Positions 1 through 10,840 of a stretch of DNA of 64,000 nt are shown here, piece by piece. The stretch is from Liopterus haemorrhoidalis (Eukaryota > Arthropoda > Insecta > Coleoptera > Dytiscidae), in contig OZ020616.1 of the NCBI GenBank assembly GCA_963971575.1, positions 38,344,250 to 38,408,249 on the forward strand. The letters run 5' to 3'. The notes under the pieces were generated by a model. That model was not told where the DNA came from, searched no databases, and was given only the letters and a program-made list of their open reading frames with translations. Numbering within the stretch: position 1 is the stretch's first letter; each line of letters starts with the position of its first letter. The position numbers and the translations under genes were made by a program.

Positions 1-82
1 TTTTTTTTGTAATAAATAATAATAAATTTATTTTTCAATAAGTATATTTTCTCTCTAATTTTATTAAGGTTAAGAACCGCTG
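1..82 (-). mobile_element. hAT element terminus, rest outside window
   Basis: On the minus strand an element end begins with CAGCGGTTCTTAACC (plus-strand end at 82), the typical CAG-start hAT terminus. The element runs left out of the window, so its other end and target duplication cannot be checked. It appears to lie inside the hAT fragment whose end is at 281. Confidence 0.4.
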
Positions 83-281
83 AATGCTACATCAATTAAT
101 TTGATCAGTTTTAAAGAAATATTCATGCGATTTCTTTTTTTTTTTTGCTCTTCACTTTTTATTTTGATCAATTTGACATATGACTCAACTGAAAAATTCT
201 GAACACATTTTTTATGGGGGTGCTGGAGCTTCTTTTCACATTCAAAGGGGTGTTCACCACAAAAAAGGTTGGGAATCACTG
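83..281 (-). mobile_element. hAT element inserted in mariner relic
   Basis: The minus strand starts with CAGTGATTCCCAACC, a classic hAT terminus, directly after the mariner sequence CTTTAGAG (282-289 on the plus strand), which would be one copy of the target duplication. The interior has a GAAGAGCAAAAAA run resembling the module seen in other hATs of this window. The second end must lie left of position 1. Confidence 0.45.
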
Positions 282-906
282 CTCTAAAGGAATAGTTGCG
301 ACATATCCAGTACAACCGAAGAAACAAGCGATCATATTCTTGAAAGTGCTTCGTGAACGAACAACTTTTGTGGGTTTCGGTTCGTCTTGGAAGACCCAAA
401 CAGTGGATTGTTGCTTAGTTTCCGGTTCATATGAATATATTCAAGTTTCGTCACCTGTAACGATGTTGTATACAGATTTTGCAGTGGCTAGGTTGTTTTT
501 TTTTAGCACTACCTTACACCAATCAACACGACCTTTTGTTGAGCTTCGGTCAAATTATGCGGAATCCATCGTGACTATCTCTATCTCTATGTCTATATGT
601 GAATCTCTATCTCGAATGTCTCTATCTGTGACTTAACGTGGTAAGTCACATGTTGATCTTCTTCAATCATTTTGCGCACAGCATCGAAGTTTATTTGAAT
701 CACAACCGATTTTGGTCGACCTTCACGAGATTTATCACTGACGGACGCACGTGGACAAAATTCTGCAAACCAATTGTAAACATGTCTTTACATGGTGCTT
801 TATTACTAAAAGTTGAACGAAGCGAATCTATGCATTGTTGTTGAGTTAGGTCTTTACTAAAATCGTAAAAAATCATCCAACGAAAACCTTCACGAGTAAT
901 ATCCAT
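282..906 (-). pseudogene. mariner transposase relic, N-terminal and central part
   Basis: Reading leftward from the ATG at 904-906, the first 68 residues give the mariner start (MDITREGFRW, FYDFSKDL, QQQCIDSLRSTF) with the helix-turn-helix. Further left, in other frames, come NLTEAQ, the VTGDET block holding the first catalytic aspartate of the mariner DD34D triad, YEPETKQQSTVWVF and the ATIPLE block, where the hAT ending at 281 interrupts it. Stops and frameshifts make it nonfunctional. It is closest to the irritans/mauritiana-like mariners of insects. A related 5' half lies at 52713-53405. Confidence 0.85.
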
Positions 907-1051
907 TTTTTAAATGCCTCCGCATAAATTTCAACCCTCCCCCAAAAAAGAAGGTCTTCGCCCCCAAAAATTACATTACGCTAATTATTTTTACTTTAAT
1001 TTGGCGCCCGCTTGCACCGCATACTCTGAATGCCCGCTTCCGCCGGCCCTG
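907..1051. mobile_element. hAT-like right terminus
   Basis: The stretch ends in CCGCCGGCCCTG at 1051, the mirror of a CAGGGCCGGCGG hAT start, after cytosine-rich DNA. No matching left end was found; it may have been lost with the mariner insertion. Family call rests on the terminus only. Confidence 0.35.
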
Positions 1052-1079
1052 CTTAGTAATCATACAATTTGAATATTTC

Positions 1080-1990
1080 AAACTATTTTTTTTCCTTTTA
1101 TTTGTTGGCTTTAGCTGCTATGACTATTAGCCATGTATAAATACAGATATTACAATATATTAAAAATTACATTTATAATTTGATATTTTCTGCTTTTATA
1201 TAGTTAGTAAGGATATTTTTTTGACAAGTAAATTTTGTATGAATAAGTTACGATTACAAAAATGAATTGGGCATTCAAACAATAAATGGTTCGAATCACT
1301 GACAGACAAATTATCACACGGACAGAAAGGAGACGAAACCATGTTAATTCTGTGCAGGTGATATAAAGAGAAGTTGTGATTAAATCTAAGCCGGATAAGA
1401 GTAGATATAAAAGATCTGCTTTGGTGAGAAGAAAACCGAGGCTTTCTAGGAAGAAGAGGTTGATTTTGACCGTAGTATGATCCTTTGTGTTGTAGAGAAT
1501 CTATGTATTCTTGTTGCCATTGGTTATATATGGAAGATTTGAAGATTGACATAATCTCATTGCTGTTTAGCGGAATATTTAAGAGGGAGCCATTTACAGC
1601 TGCTCCTTTGGCTAGAAGATCGACTTCGATGTTGAACTCAAAATCTGAATGGCCTTTAATCCAGCATATTTTTATAATTTTACCGTTGATCGTAAGATCG
1701 TTAAGGCATTTAATAACATCATAAATTAATGAATAATTCTTTTTCTCAAATCCAGGGCAACTCAATTTTTGGACGACGCTTTTACAATCAGAAAAAATTA
1801 TAAATTCATTATGAAAGTGATTCTTTAAGTATTTTAAACTCAACTTTATTGCCACCATTTCCTCATTGTAGATAAACATATTATTTGGGAGTTTAAATTT
1901 TAGGCTAAAATTACGGTGTTAATCTAAAACGGCGCAACCTACGCCATTGGATTTCAAACTATTAACTTCGCTAATATAACAATTTAATAT
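1080..1990 (-). pseudogene. I/Jockey-like LINE, RNase H domain and 3' end
   Basis: An open frame of 227 codons (1196-1879) carries the C-terminal half of a non-LTR retrotransposon polyprotein. It has the RNase H glutamate (NEEMVAIKL), the aspartate (FSDCKSVV) and the WIKGHSDFEFNIEVDLLAK block with the late histidine, asparagine and aspartate. A C-x-C...H...C knuckle follows (FCPCDNL...HLLFEC). Upstream, SLKSNGVGCAV continues the RNase H start after one stop near 1917. Everything 5' of RNase H is missing, as expected for a 5'-truncated LINE. The 3' UTR runs to about 1080. Confidence 0.8.
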
Positions 1991-2502
1991 TGTTGCGAAT
2001 CATGTCACCAAGGTTTGTTTATCTTAAACTGCAAGAAATGAGTTAAAACAATCGTTTTTTTCCCATTTTTAATTTGTACATAGTGAAGTGTCGCTAACTA
2101 GTGACAGCCAGTTCATTTGTTTAATTTTTTGTTGAAATATTACATGTAACAGATACATGAGAATAATCTTGTATGAATGAATTGCTAAATCATACTGCAC
2201 ACGCAAATACTTTCATGTATTGTGGAATATTATTCGAAATTATTTGCTAATTAACTAAAACTATTTTTAGTAACGAATGGGTAGTTAAGAAAAAGACATT
2301 TGAAATTTTAATGGAAGATTTTTTAGTGTAATAAAAATTGTTAACGACTTTTTGGTGTAAATATATTATTCTCTAATTTGTAAGATTTAATTTCTTAGAA
2401 TAAAGATGTGAAATTACCTACTTTTTGCAAAGTGAAAACAATTAAAACAAAAGATGCTGGTCAGCATAAAGTGTTTGTTTTTTTAATATTTAGGTCAAAT
2501 TA
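1991..2502. other. AT-rich DNA, nothing recognised
   Basis: Low-complexity AT-rich sequence with no convincing reading frame, terminal repeat or RNA gene on either strand. Confidence 0.5.
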
Positions 2503-3485
2503 TAGTTTATGTCAATTAAGAATACAGTGTTTAAAGTTAACTATACTCTATGTCAAATTAGAAAAGAGTAGATAGCGCTGTGAACCGAGTACGATTTACA
2601 TAGAACAAATACATTATATCGGGAAATTTAAAATAAGTTACAACTAGGGCATGGGCGTAGTAACTGGTTTAGCAAGTGATTTTTTTTTTAATATAAAAAA
2701 GGAATTGCTTAATAAGATATTGAAATAAACAAGGCAGATAATACACTCACGTTATTCATGCGACATAAATTCAGTATAATGAAAAATTTGAAAATTAATA
2801 AATTTAAAATTTATGTATTATATATAAAAATAAAGATTTGGCCAAAAGACTTAAAAGAAAACAATAACACAAACAATATATCTTCAAAGCTAAAGTTGCT
2901 TATTGAAATATTTATTGCAAATAAAAATAAAAATATATGTACATATGAAGGTCTAAAAATATCAATAACTTCTTTTTTTGGCACTATCAGCTGTAGTTCA
3001 TGTCAATTAAGAATACAGTGTTTAAAGTTAACTATACTCTATGTCAAATTAGAAAAGAGTAGATAGCGCTGCGAACCGAGTACGATTTACATAGAACAAA
3101 TACATTATAGCGGGAAATTTAAAATAAGTTACAACTAGGGCATGGGCGTAGTAACTGGTTTAGCAAGTGATTTTTTTTTAATATAAAAAAGGAATTGCTT
3201 AATTAGATATTGAAATAAACAAGGCAGATAATACACTCACGTTATTCATGCGACATAAATTCAGTATAATGAAAAATTTGAAAATTAATAAATTTAAAAT
3301 TTATGTATTATATATAAAAATAAAGATTTGGCCAAAAGACTTTAAAGAAAACAATAACACAAACAATATATCTTCAAAGCTAAAGTTGCTTATTTAAATA
3401 TTTATTGCAAATAAAAATAAAAATATATGTACATATGAAGGTCTAAAAATATCAATAACTTCTTTTTTGGCACTATCAGCTGGGT
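2503..3485. repeat. 491-bp tandem duplication
   Basis: The block starting GTCAATTAAGAATACAGTG at 2511 recurs at 3002, a period of 491 bp, with only scattered substitutions and 1-bp indels. Each copy ends in GGCACTATCAGCTG, the 3' end of a LINE; copy 1 then jumps back to the unit start through a short TAGTT match, while copy 2 continues into the LINE. The duplication therefore followed the LINE insertion. The 102-codon frame at 2758-3066 spans the junction and resembles no protein. Confidence 0.9.
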
Positions 3486-3820
3486 TGTCTATTGGTAGGG
3501 TGACCATCCGTCCCGGTTTTCGGTCAATTGTCCCGGTGTCCCGAAGACTGTCCTCGGGACGCCCGATTGTCCCGGTTTTTGAATCTCTTTGCTCTTCAGT
3601 TTGAATTTGGGGAGGTGAGGACCTTTTTTTTTTATTGCTCTTCACTTTGAATTTGAGAGGTGAGGACCTTTTTTTTTGCTCTTCGCTTGGATCTGGTAGG
3701 AAACAAAGACCTTCTTTTTTTTTCCTGTGTCTCGGTTTTCCTTCACTGAAATCTGGTCACCCTATCTATTGGCCTCACTCACATAAGCCCCCTATCTTGA
3801 TCTGTTAATAGGGGATAGGC
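3455..3820 (-). mobile_element. LINE 3' end, split by two insertions
   Basis: The text GGCACTATCAGC...GTCTATTGG then CCTCACTCACATAAGCC and TATCTTGATCTGTT matches the LINE at 63783-63880 in the same order. It is split by the hAT at 3496-3764 and again at 3808 by the THAP element. On the minus strand it ends in an A/G-rich 3' tail at about 3455. Confidence 0.7.
3496..3764. mobile_element. hAT miniature element, 269 bp
   Basis: Termini are TAGGGTGACCATCC and, inverted at the right, TAGGGTGACCAGATTTC. The 8-bp target duplication TCTATTGG is perfect (3488-3495 and 3765-3772) and lies within a LINE 3' end. Internally it has repeated TCCCGGT motifs and two degenerate units of the GTGAGGACCTTTTTTTT module also found at 20.9, 46.5, 54.1 and 62.5 kb. 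It has no coding capacity. It shares termini with the element at 46466-46701. Confidence 0.9.
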
Positions 3821-4753
3821 ATGATTTTTTTTTATTTTTTTATTATATTCCTCTTGTTGTATATAAACATAAAAAACAGTTTTTAATTTTTTTTTTTTTA
3901 ATTTGAAGGCTTTAAAAAATCAAAAATGTATGTAGCGCGCGAAAACGACGTGTGACGTCATAATCCTTTCTAACTGACGCATGAGACTACTAGCCAATCC
4001 AGCGAACGGTTGTTTATGCAGCGAACATAGTCTGTTGTGAATTATTTGTTTGTGTAACTTTTATAGGTTATGTAAAGGAGAGTGATTTTAATTAAAATAA
4101 AGTTTAATTCTATAAAAACAATTTATACATGTTTACCGAATTAAATTTTATATTAAAATATGGAAGATCCAGGGCCCCAGTACTTCGAAACATTATCGAA
4201 AATATTGTTCAGTACCGATGTGCACAATTAGTTCAACTAGAAATCCAAAAAAACTATTTATATCATTACCTAATGGCGAAAAACAACAGAAAAGGCGAAA
4301 TTTGTGGCTGAAAACTATGAGGCGAAATAAAACCGATATTTCAGAAAAAAGTAAACTTTATGTTGTGTGCATAAATGCATCAATGTTGGGTAAATTATCA
4401 CTCTGAGCCCTAACAAAATCTTTATCTGCCATTTTAATAGTAAATACGTGAAAAATTGTTTAAAAACAAATACAAAACTCTCGAACAATACAATACACAC
4501 ACGTGTGAAGATTATGTTGTAGCTGTCTGTATCTGTGATGTGAAAACCCTATCGTTTGACGTCATACTCAGTCGTTTCTACTCGGCAACCTTCGCCCCGT
4601 GCTCGGAATATTTCAAATTTACAATATTTTAATTAAAAAATTTGGCTATAATGTTAATTAAAATGTGATTTTTGTTTTGTTAGGTGACATAACTAACATT
4701 AACATATCAAAATAATGTAGTTTTAAGGAAATACAAATTTTATGCGTATCCCC
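3811..4753 (+). mobile_element. TIR element carrying a broken THAP domain
   Basis: The ends GGGGATAGGCAT and ATGCGTATCCCC are inverted copies (11 of 12 bases) and are flanked by TA on both sides (3809-3810, 4754-4755). Flanking DNA on the two sides aligns with one continuous LINE segment at 63.85 kb, supporting a real insertion. GACGTCATA-type motifs recur in inverted orientation near both ends. THAP zinc fingers are the DNA-binding domains of P-element and several other DNA transposases; the catalytic region is absent, so this is an internally deleted derivative. Superfamily not settled. Confidence 0.6.
4206..4406 (+). pseudogene. THAP zinc-finger domain remnant
   Basis: In one frame the sequence reads CSVPMC (C-x4-C) followed by KLFISLPNGEKQ, RRNLWLKTMRRNKTDISEKS and KLYVVC. 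This fits the start of a C2CH THAP domain, with its tryptophan and second cysteine group, although the final histidine pair is garbled. An upstream start at 4160 in another frame hits a stop, so a frameshift separates start and domain. It belongs to the TIR element around it. Confidence 0.55.
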
Positions 4754-4770
4754 TATTGTCAAGTGTCATA

Positions 4771-5158
4771 AAATATTTATATGTCAGATAACCTAAAAAA
4801 TATATAATTGCGTAAAAACAAATTACATGGAGAATTTTCTCCATAAAATCTACGCCAAGAATATAAATAAAAGTCTAAATATGTAAATAATAATAAAACA
4901 TACCTTATAAATAATATATATTTCCAATTTACGACACTGAACATCTGTCATCTTGGACTAAAAACAATATTTTAACATTGTAATAGGGATGGTGTTCTAA
5001 ATCAATCAGAAACAAGGACAAACAGCTCGTATCTTCTTACACACATTATTCTAAGCTGACATAGAGCATAGTCCATCAAAACATATGAAGTGCTATTCAA
5101 ATTCACTAGTTTTAGTGATAACTTGGCCTAATTTAACTAAAGTCGTAACTTAATTTGT
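4771..5158. other. AT-rich DNA, nothing recognised
   Basis: No coding or repeat signal identified between the THAP element and the SINE; the first bases may still be degraded LINE. Confidence 0.4.
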
Positions 5159-5308
5159 CGGCCTTGGTAGCGTAGAGGTAGCACTCCTGCTTCACGAGCA
5201 CTGGCTCGTGAACTCGTGGTCCTGGGTTCGAATCACGGTTAGAGTATGGATGTTTGTGAACCACAGTTTAGTTGGGACATTTAGTCCTGTTCTGTAGTTT
5301 AAAAAAAT
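5159..5308 (+). mobile_element. tRNA-derived SINE with extra anticodon-arm hairpin
   Basis: The head resembles a tRNA gene: an A-box-like TGGTAGCGTAGAGG near 5165 and a B box GGTTCGAATC at 5225-5234, followed by a ~70-bp unrelated body and an A-rich tail at 5300-5308. Where a normal anticodon arm would be, a perfect 9-bp stem TTCACGAGC/GCTCGTGAA closes a 4-base loop (5191-5212). It directly abuts Repeat A copy 1. No target duplication was seen. Confidence 0.6.
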
Positions 5309-6312
5309 TGTGAAGTGTGAATTTTCACACATTTCAGGGTTTTGCAGGTATTTAGTAAGTGAATGATGATTATTTGGGATGCCAAAACAAATTTTATATT
5401 AAAATATTTTTATTGTTAATTTTATTTCGAACGCCTAATACCATTATTTAGGTTTCTAAATAGGTGCAGTATTTTTTTTTATATAGCAAGGTTCATTAAG
5501 AATTTTAAAAATTGCGCCTATGGCTTCCATTGGTTGTTATAAGTTCCGCCCCTCTGATTTCGTGTACATTGAAACAGAATTAAATTATAATTTAAACAAT
5601 TTCCACTGGTTATTAAATTTACGCTTTTAAAAATTAAATGCAACTTTTGCCAAAATATAACTAGAATTTTGAAAAAATAATTTAAACAATATAAAAATTT
5701 AAAAAAAAAACAAAAAATAATTTGTCTCTTCTCGCAAGGTTCGATCCCTTTCGGATCGAGTTACTTGGGTAAAACGCCAGCGTAAAAACCACTACACCAG
5801 CATACACGTTCCATTGTAGCGTGTTACAAAGCTATAACTTGTGTACATTATTAGACAAAGATCACAAAAAATGCGTTTTTTTCCAAAAACGTAATCTGAT
5901 CAAAAATTCCAGTTGTACTATTCCGGTTCACACCAATGTACATTACTTAGAATTTTTTCAGATTTTTAGTTTAAACCATCTGGGCTACAGGGTGTGGGAC
6001 AAATAATTTATTTTGCAAAAATAAAAATTTGATCGTTAATCCACGTACCACGGGCTTTCATTTGATACCCTACTCTGAATTATAATTTTTTTTTTTTTTT
6101 TTCGATGAGAACATATCTGTTTACATTTTTAGGGGGATATGTTTTTTAGATGTTTTAGTATATTTCCTATGTGCGGGTCAAACAGTTGTATAAGCATGCC
6201 AAATTTCAACTCTCTAGGTTTAGCCGTTTGGCTACAATTTTTGCCGAACAGACAGACAGACGACAAAATGACGGTATAAGGGTTTTTTGGTCATACCTAC
6301 AAAACCCTAAAA
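5309..6312 (+). repeat. Repeat A copy 1, ~1-kb interspersed element
   Basis: First of six copies in the window. It starts with the palindrome GTGTGAATTTTCACAC. Near its ends are inverted sequences AGGGTTTTGCAGGTAT (5336-5351) and ATACCTACAAAACCCT (6293-6308), matching at 15 of 16 bases, so it behaves like a TIR element. Landmarks in order are a CCGCCCCTCTG block, a tRNA-like segment, CATCTGGGCTACAGGGTGTG, a GTTTGGCTACAATTTTT block and a short CAGA tract. No protein is encoded. I do not recognise the family. Confidence 0.8.
5724..5806 (-). other. tRNA-like segment of Repeat A copy 1
   Basis: On the minus strand this reads GTATGCTGGTGTAGTGG..., with an A-box-like stretch, then GGGATCGAACC in the B-box position and a purine-rich ...GAGAAGAGAC end that can partly pair with the start. 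It contains an unusually strong GATCCGAAAGGGATC hairpin. The matching segments in other copies differ almost completely between the conserved ends. It is probably a decayed tRNA-type Pol III promoter rather than a functional tRNA. Confidence 0.4.
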
Positions 6313-7020
6313 AACCGTATCTCTTGTAATTTCGGAGCTCCATGCATTTCCGGTTAAATGGGACACTTGGTAATTTTGTATTCAGAACTTTGTTTTCAAA
6401 AACTAATGAACTCGCTTACTATAATTTGATCTTGGCCGAGCTTGGTGTACCTAGATAGAGCTTGATTTGAGGAATTGAATTACTTTCCTTGCTTTGTAAT
6501 TAGAAAGTAAAAGAGCATCCATGTATCCGGTTCAGGACATTCTTTCTGAAAAAATTGCCTATGTTACTCACAAGAAATCTGTTGAGATTTAATTGCTATT
6601 TCCCATGGCGAAAAACTTGTCGGAAACAAAACTAAAACAATTTGATCTAGAGTTGAAACTAGAGTAGTTTCTTTTCTATGATGTTAAAATTAGCATTTTT
6701 AAAACATCATCCTATTAAATAATTTCATTCTTTTGACACATAAAATATGCTAAGTATTTCCTTGTATTATAATTTTGACAATTGGAATATATGCAAATTA
6801 GTTTTATCACTGTTTATAGTACATAATTTTAGAAAAAAATATACATGTTTTGATTTCATAATATTTGCTGTCGGGAAAAGATGTAATATATGAAACGATT
6901 CATTTGGGAAAGTGAATTTGGAAAATTTTATGAGGAAGAAAAATGTATTTTTGCTCAATTATTCAATTATTTTCAATACTTTCTAATTGAATACTTTCAG
7001 TCAATAACTTAAATACGAGT
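6313..7020. other. Unassigned AT-rich DNA
   Basis: No recognisable gene, terminal repeat or RNA. Short frames here have no coding character. Confidence 0.45.
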
Positions 7021-7080
7021 ATCTTTCTTTCTCTTCGTGGGCACTATCGGTAGGGTTGACATTCGACCTTATTTCTATAG
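7021..7080 (-). mobile_element. LINE 3'-end fragment
   Basis: CTTTCTTTCTCTTCGTGGGCACTATCGGTAGGGTTGAC matches in pattern the LINE 3' terminus at 63783 (TTCTTCTTTGGGCACTATC...GGTTGAC); on the minus strand it ends in a GAA-rich tail. Only about 60 bp is recognisable. Confidence 0.45.
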
Positions 7081-7740
7081 GTTTAGAGATGTAGTCGTAG
7101 GTATGACATGTGGCAATTAATAACAAGACTGATACTGTAACTTAATTGTAATGAAGAAAACCTCCATTTCACCCCACCCCCCTCTATATATTCTTTCATT
7201 TACGTGCCGCTACATTTTGGTCTTTCACTGATCAAAATGCTTTAGATATGTAATCATTCGTCACTTGTCTCAGAAATCCCGTTGTTTTCTTCTTCACCTC
7301 AGTCCCTGACCCGAAACGGTCTCAACTCAAGATGAAGCTATACTGTCGATACTAGTATTCCATATTTTTAATTTTGATGTTTTAGTGGCATCGAAACTTT
7401 TTTACTGGTATGAATATTTTTTTATTGATATCAATTATAATTATTATCGGTAAAATTTGTAATGTATTGGAAATCAGCGATCCTAGCGGTGAATCATTTT
7501 ATTTGATATTAAGTTATGTTGTAATAGTTTTATGTTTAACCGGAAATTCTAAGCATAAAATAAACTACTCCAGATAGGAGCACCAAATGAAGTGAATTTA
7601 AATAATTAGGCGCTGATTTCAAATCGGTAAATTATTATTTTGGCAATTTACTGCAACTCACAACACTACATAATATTGAATGTAAACGGATTATGTAATT
7701 GTAATAAATATTTTAATTTGACAAGTCCTAGTATAAGTTA
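7081..7740. other. Unassigned AT-rich DNA
   Basis: Nothing identifiable. A CGATACTAGTAT-type motif near 7350 resembles the CGATAC-rich stretch near 8860-8910, but no paired termini could be established. Confidence 0.4.
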
Positions 7741-7748
7741 CTATAGTC

Positions 7749-7901
7749 TAGTGGTTTCCAAACTTTTTTGGTTCCTGGCGCCCTTAATGTCTCAGAATAT
7801 TTCCTATCCGTGCTGTCAAAACATTGGTCTAACTAACGCAGTTGAAGGAATATTTTAATAATTTCGCGGCGCCCGGGGGCCGCACTGTTTGGGAATCGCT
7901 G
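7749..7901. mobile_element. hAT miniature element, 153 bp
   Basis: Left end TAGTGGTTTCCAAAC and right end GTTTGGGAATCGCTG are inverted hAT-type termini. Flanks CTATAGTC (7741-7748) and CTATATGC (7902-7909) agree at 6 of 8 bases, with TA at the centre as in Buster-type hATs. The interior has GGCGCCC blocks at both sides and no gene. Confidence 0.7.
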
Positions 7902-7909
7902 CTATATGC

Positions 7910-8366
7910 CGCGCTGTCTATTTCAAACGTTTATATCGAACTAGATTTTAAAATCTATTTACTTTTAACTATTGAACCGGGTTTTTTGCCATTTTCTTTA
8001 AGTCTTGTATATGCTTGTTACATGCTTACATTGAAAATTCCAGGTTAAGTTGATATCATTATAAAATTTTATTTTCATTACATTTTAGTTTTTTGTGTAA
8101 TTCTTAATACACATTTCCATTTTATTATTATTTTTTGTGTTCCAAAAACGTAAAAATGTATTATATATGATATTATTTATTTTAAAATAAATGTCACTTG
8201 TTTCAATGGTTTCCCTGTTGGAATTTTAAATTTTGAGATGCCAACATGAATTATGAAATAATCTAGAAAACCCAAATATACCCAAAAAGACTTGTTTGTT
8301 CTTTATCAATTAAGGTCGAGTATGTCAAAACATTTTTTTGTTGATAAAGAATTTTTTATACTTTTT
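7910..8366. other. Unassigned AT-rich DNA
   Basis: AT-rich, no recognised element. Confidence 0.4.
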
Positions 8367-8450
8367 TTCATCATCATCATTGGCTCGATAGCCCGAGTGA
8401 TTCTATAGGCCTGTTGTTTCCATGTTTCCTATCATATTTTCAATATACGT
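8367..8450 (-). mobile_element. LINE 3'-end fragment (CAT-rich tail)
   Basis: TCATCATCATCATTGGCTCGATAGCCC looks like the reverse complement of a LINE 3' end with a GAT microsatellite tail. A second copy of the same motif (CATTATCATTGGCTCTACAGCC) lies at 10300. No coding part remains. Confidence 0.4.
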
Positions 8451-9400
8451 ACATTCAGGAGTAATATGGTCAGTATTACGTCCATTTTTTAGTGTACACA
8501 GAAAGGCACCAACAGTTTATAGCCGGTTGCTAACGGCTAAGCAGAACCTGTAATTTGTATAAATATTTTTTACACAAATTACTTGACATAAACAGAAGTT
8601 GAACTCACGTCCATGTCCTTGCTTAGCGGTCAAACAGCCAGTACAAAAGATTTAACACTTGCAGCCACAGGCTTGTTTTTTTTTTACTATTTTTACTAAT
8701 ACATTGATACCACGAAATACTGATATATACTTTTTCAAAATAAAATACAAAATTTCATACTTTTACAAAACGATGTTGAAATTTGTACAAAGGATCGATA
8801 ATTTTAATACCCCATCGTTGATTGCATTTATTTTTTACTAGTACTAATTACTAATACCAATACCGGTGTCGACACTATTAAAGAACATCGATTTCGATAC
8901 GAAGTATCAATACTTGCGGTTGATTTATGTACATCCATATTCTAGAGTGCTGATTTGAATTTAAGGAAAAGACATAAATCACTCGGAGTTAGGTTTGACT
9001 ATTAGAGAAGATGTACAAGAACTGCGATGCGTTTATAGAACATACCATATTATTTTTGAGGATCGGCATAAAACAATTATCCCGTATAGCTATAATCACA
9101 TTGGTAAACTACAAAAGATCTAGGGTTCATGTTTACAACTACGTTGTAAACAGTCAACGGTAAGTGGCGCATGCATACGTTTAAGTACTAACTATAAATA
9201 AGTATATTTGTTTTTGTTAATCCTTTAAGTAGGATGCGTAATGAGAAAAACTAATCTCTACGGCTATGGGTTGAGACGCCTAGTTATATCACTTCTATTG
9301 TAATTTTATGAGTTCCCTAACTTTTATTATATTAATGCGATCAAAACTAATTTGATACGGACTATACCGGCCAAAAACTACTTTATTGAAAACTCTAAAT
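8451..9400. other. Unassigned AT-rich DNA
   Basis: No gene or paired termini recognised. A CGATTTCGATACGAAGTATC-rich stretch at 8880-8915 is locally palindromic. Confidence 0.4.
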
Positions 9401-9610
9401 GTGCTGGTGCGTTGTCATGCTGCAAGATGTAAAATGTTTTAAATCTACCTTACTTATATGGTTCAGCTCCAGCTGATGTACATATATTTCCAAACCTCAA
9501 TAAATACTTTGGAATTAAGTTTGACGACCTTGAGAAATCGAACTTCTATGATGAAATAAAAGCAAGAGTTTCGATCGACAAAGCGTATCGAAGTTCAAGA
9601 AAATTATACT
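9401..9610 (+). pseudogene. mariner transposase C-terminal relic
   Basis: One frame reads YGSAPADVHIFPNLNKYFG followed by IKFDDLEKSNFYDEI. This matches the mariner block YSPDLAPxDxxLFPxL that carries the third catalytic aspartate, then the KxFxSxEE region; the PDLA core itself is lost. Upstream reading is broken. It is the only mariner 3' part in the window; the other three relics keep 5' parts. Confidence 0.6.
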
Positions 9611-10337
9611 GAAAAATTGAAACTTCAAAATAGAAACATTTAACTTACTTACTTAATCCTGAAGCTTTTCTACCTTGCGGTGTAAGGCTAACATTTAACT
9701 TTAATTATAAAATCGCAAATTTGTTTAATTACCTTTGTGTATTAATTATTAATTTTAGATATTACTATAAAGTAATTTTATATGAAAATACTTTTAACTA
9801 ATGCGCAACTTGCTTTTTAATACATGTGCAATAATGCTCATTGTTAACCATTACTGAAATTTTTTTATATTTATATGACAATTAACACATGTTCAGAATT
9901 TTTTTCTAATTTCCCATGGATCATTTCGTAACTTTTTCGTACTTAAAACCACTAACAGTACTTTCAAAATGAAAATAATGAACGAAAATATTTTCATGGT
10001 TTTTATATTTAATTCTTTAACTTAATTAAAACTGATTTTAAAACATTGATGTGAAAGGTATAGAGATATTTTTAAAATTGTAATTTTATGCATTCGTCAT
10101 ACAAATTAAATTTAAACAGATTCATTTATAGTATTAGGCAATAGAAATGTAAAATTGTACATTCCAAATTTGGTTGTTTTGAACTTTTTAATGAATTAAG
10201 AATGGAGTTGAAGCTTTGACCCTTATCGATACTGCTCGCGAACATTTGAAAGGATTTGAAATGTGCAACAGAAGAAGATTTTTAATAAGACACGTGTCAC
10301 CATTATCATTGGCTCTACAGCCTCGGGTGAACTTTGG
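9611..10337. other. AT-rich DNA with LINE tail scraps
   Basis: ACTTACTTACTTAATCC near 9650 and CATTATCATTGGCTCTACAGCC at 10298 look like reverse-complemented LINE 3' tails. The rest is unassigned. Confidence 0.35.
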
Positions 10338-10840
10338 CAGTGGCGGCTCGTGACACTATTTTATGGTAGGGCAAAAAGCTTTTTTAGGGCAAAAACTTAT
10401 CAAAAAGGTTTTTGAATGAAATTTCCTTGAAATAACTTAATTTTTTTTTTCTTATTTTCTTCAGAACTCGTTAAAATGAATTCCGGTCTTGGTGGTCCTA
10501 AAGTTAAAGTCTAATTTCTATATCATAGGTTCAATTATTTTTGGAAACCAGTTCTAAAATTGAAATCACGCTATTTTCATTCTCATTCATTTTAAAATTT
10601 ATTTATTTATTATTATTATTATTTTTTTTTTTCCAAAATTTGCCACTTACATAAAACACAATCACATGAACTTAAAAGTGAGTACATGATTACCAAATAT
10701 ACTAATAAAACACTATTTTAATAATGTAATTATTAAAACATCGAACATACATAACCTTCTAATAACACAGAACTACAAACAAATGTCAAAATAAAGCAGT
10801 CCGACTGATAATTAAAACTACGGATAATATATGTTTTGAC

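Noticed and set aside
214..844. Plus-strand open frames of 140 and 68 codons
   Set aside because: They are antisense to the mariner relic (282-906), whose minus-strand text is recognisable.
1485..1724. 79-codon plus-strand frame
   Set aside because: Antisense to the LINE RNase H domain.
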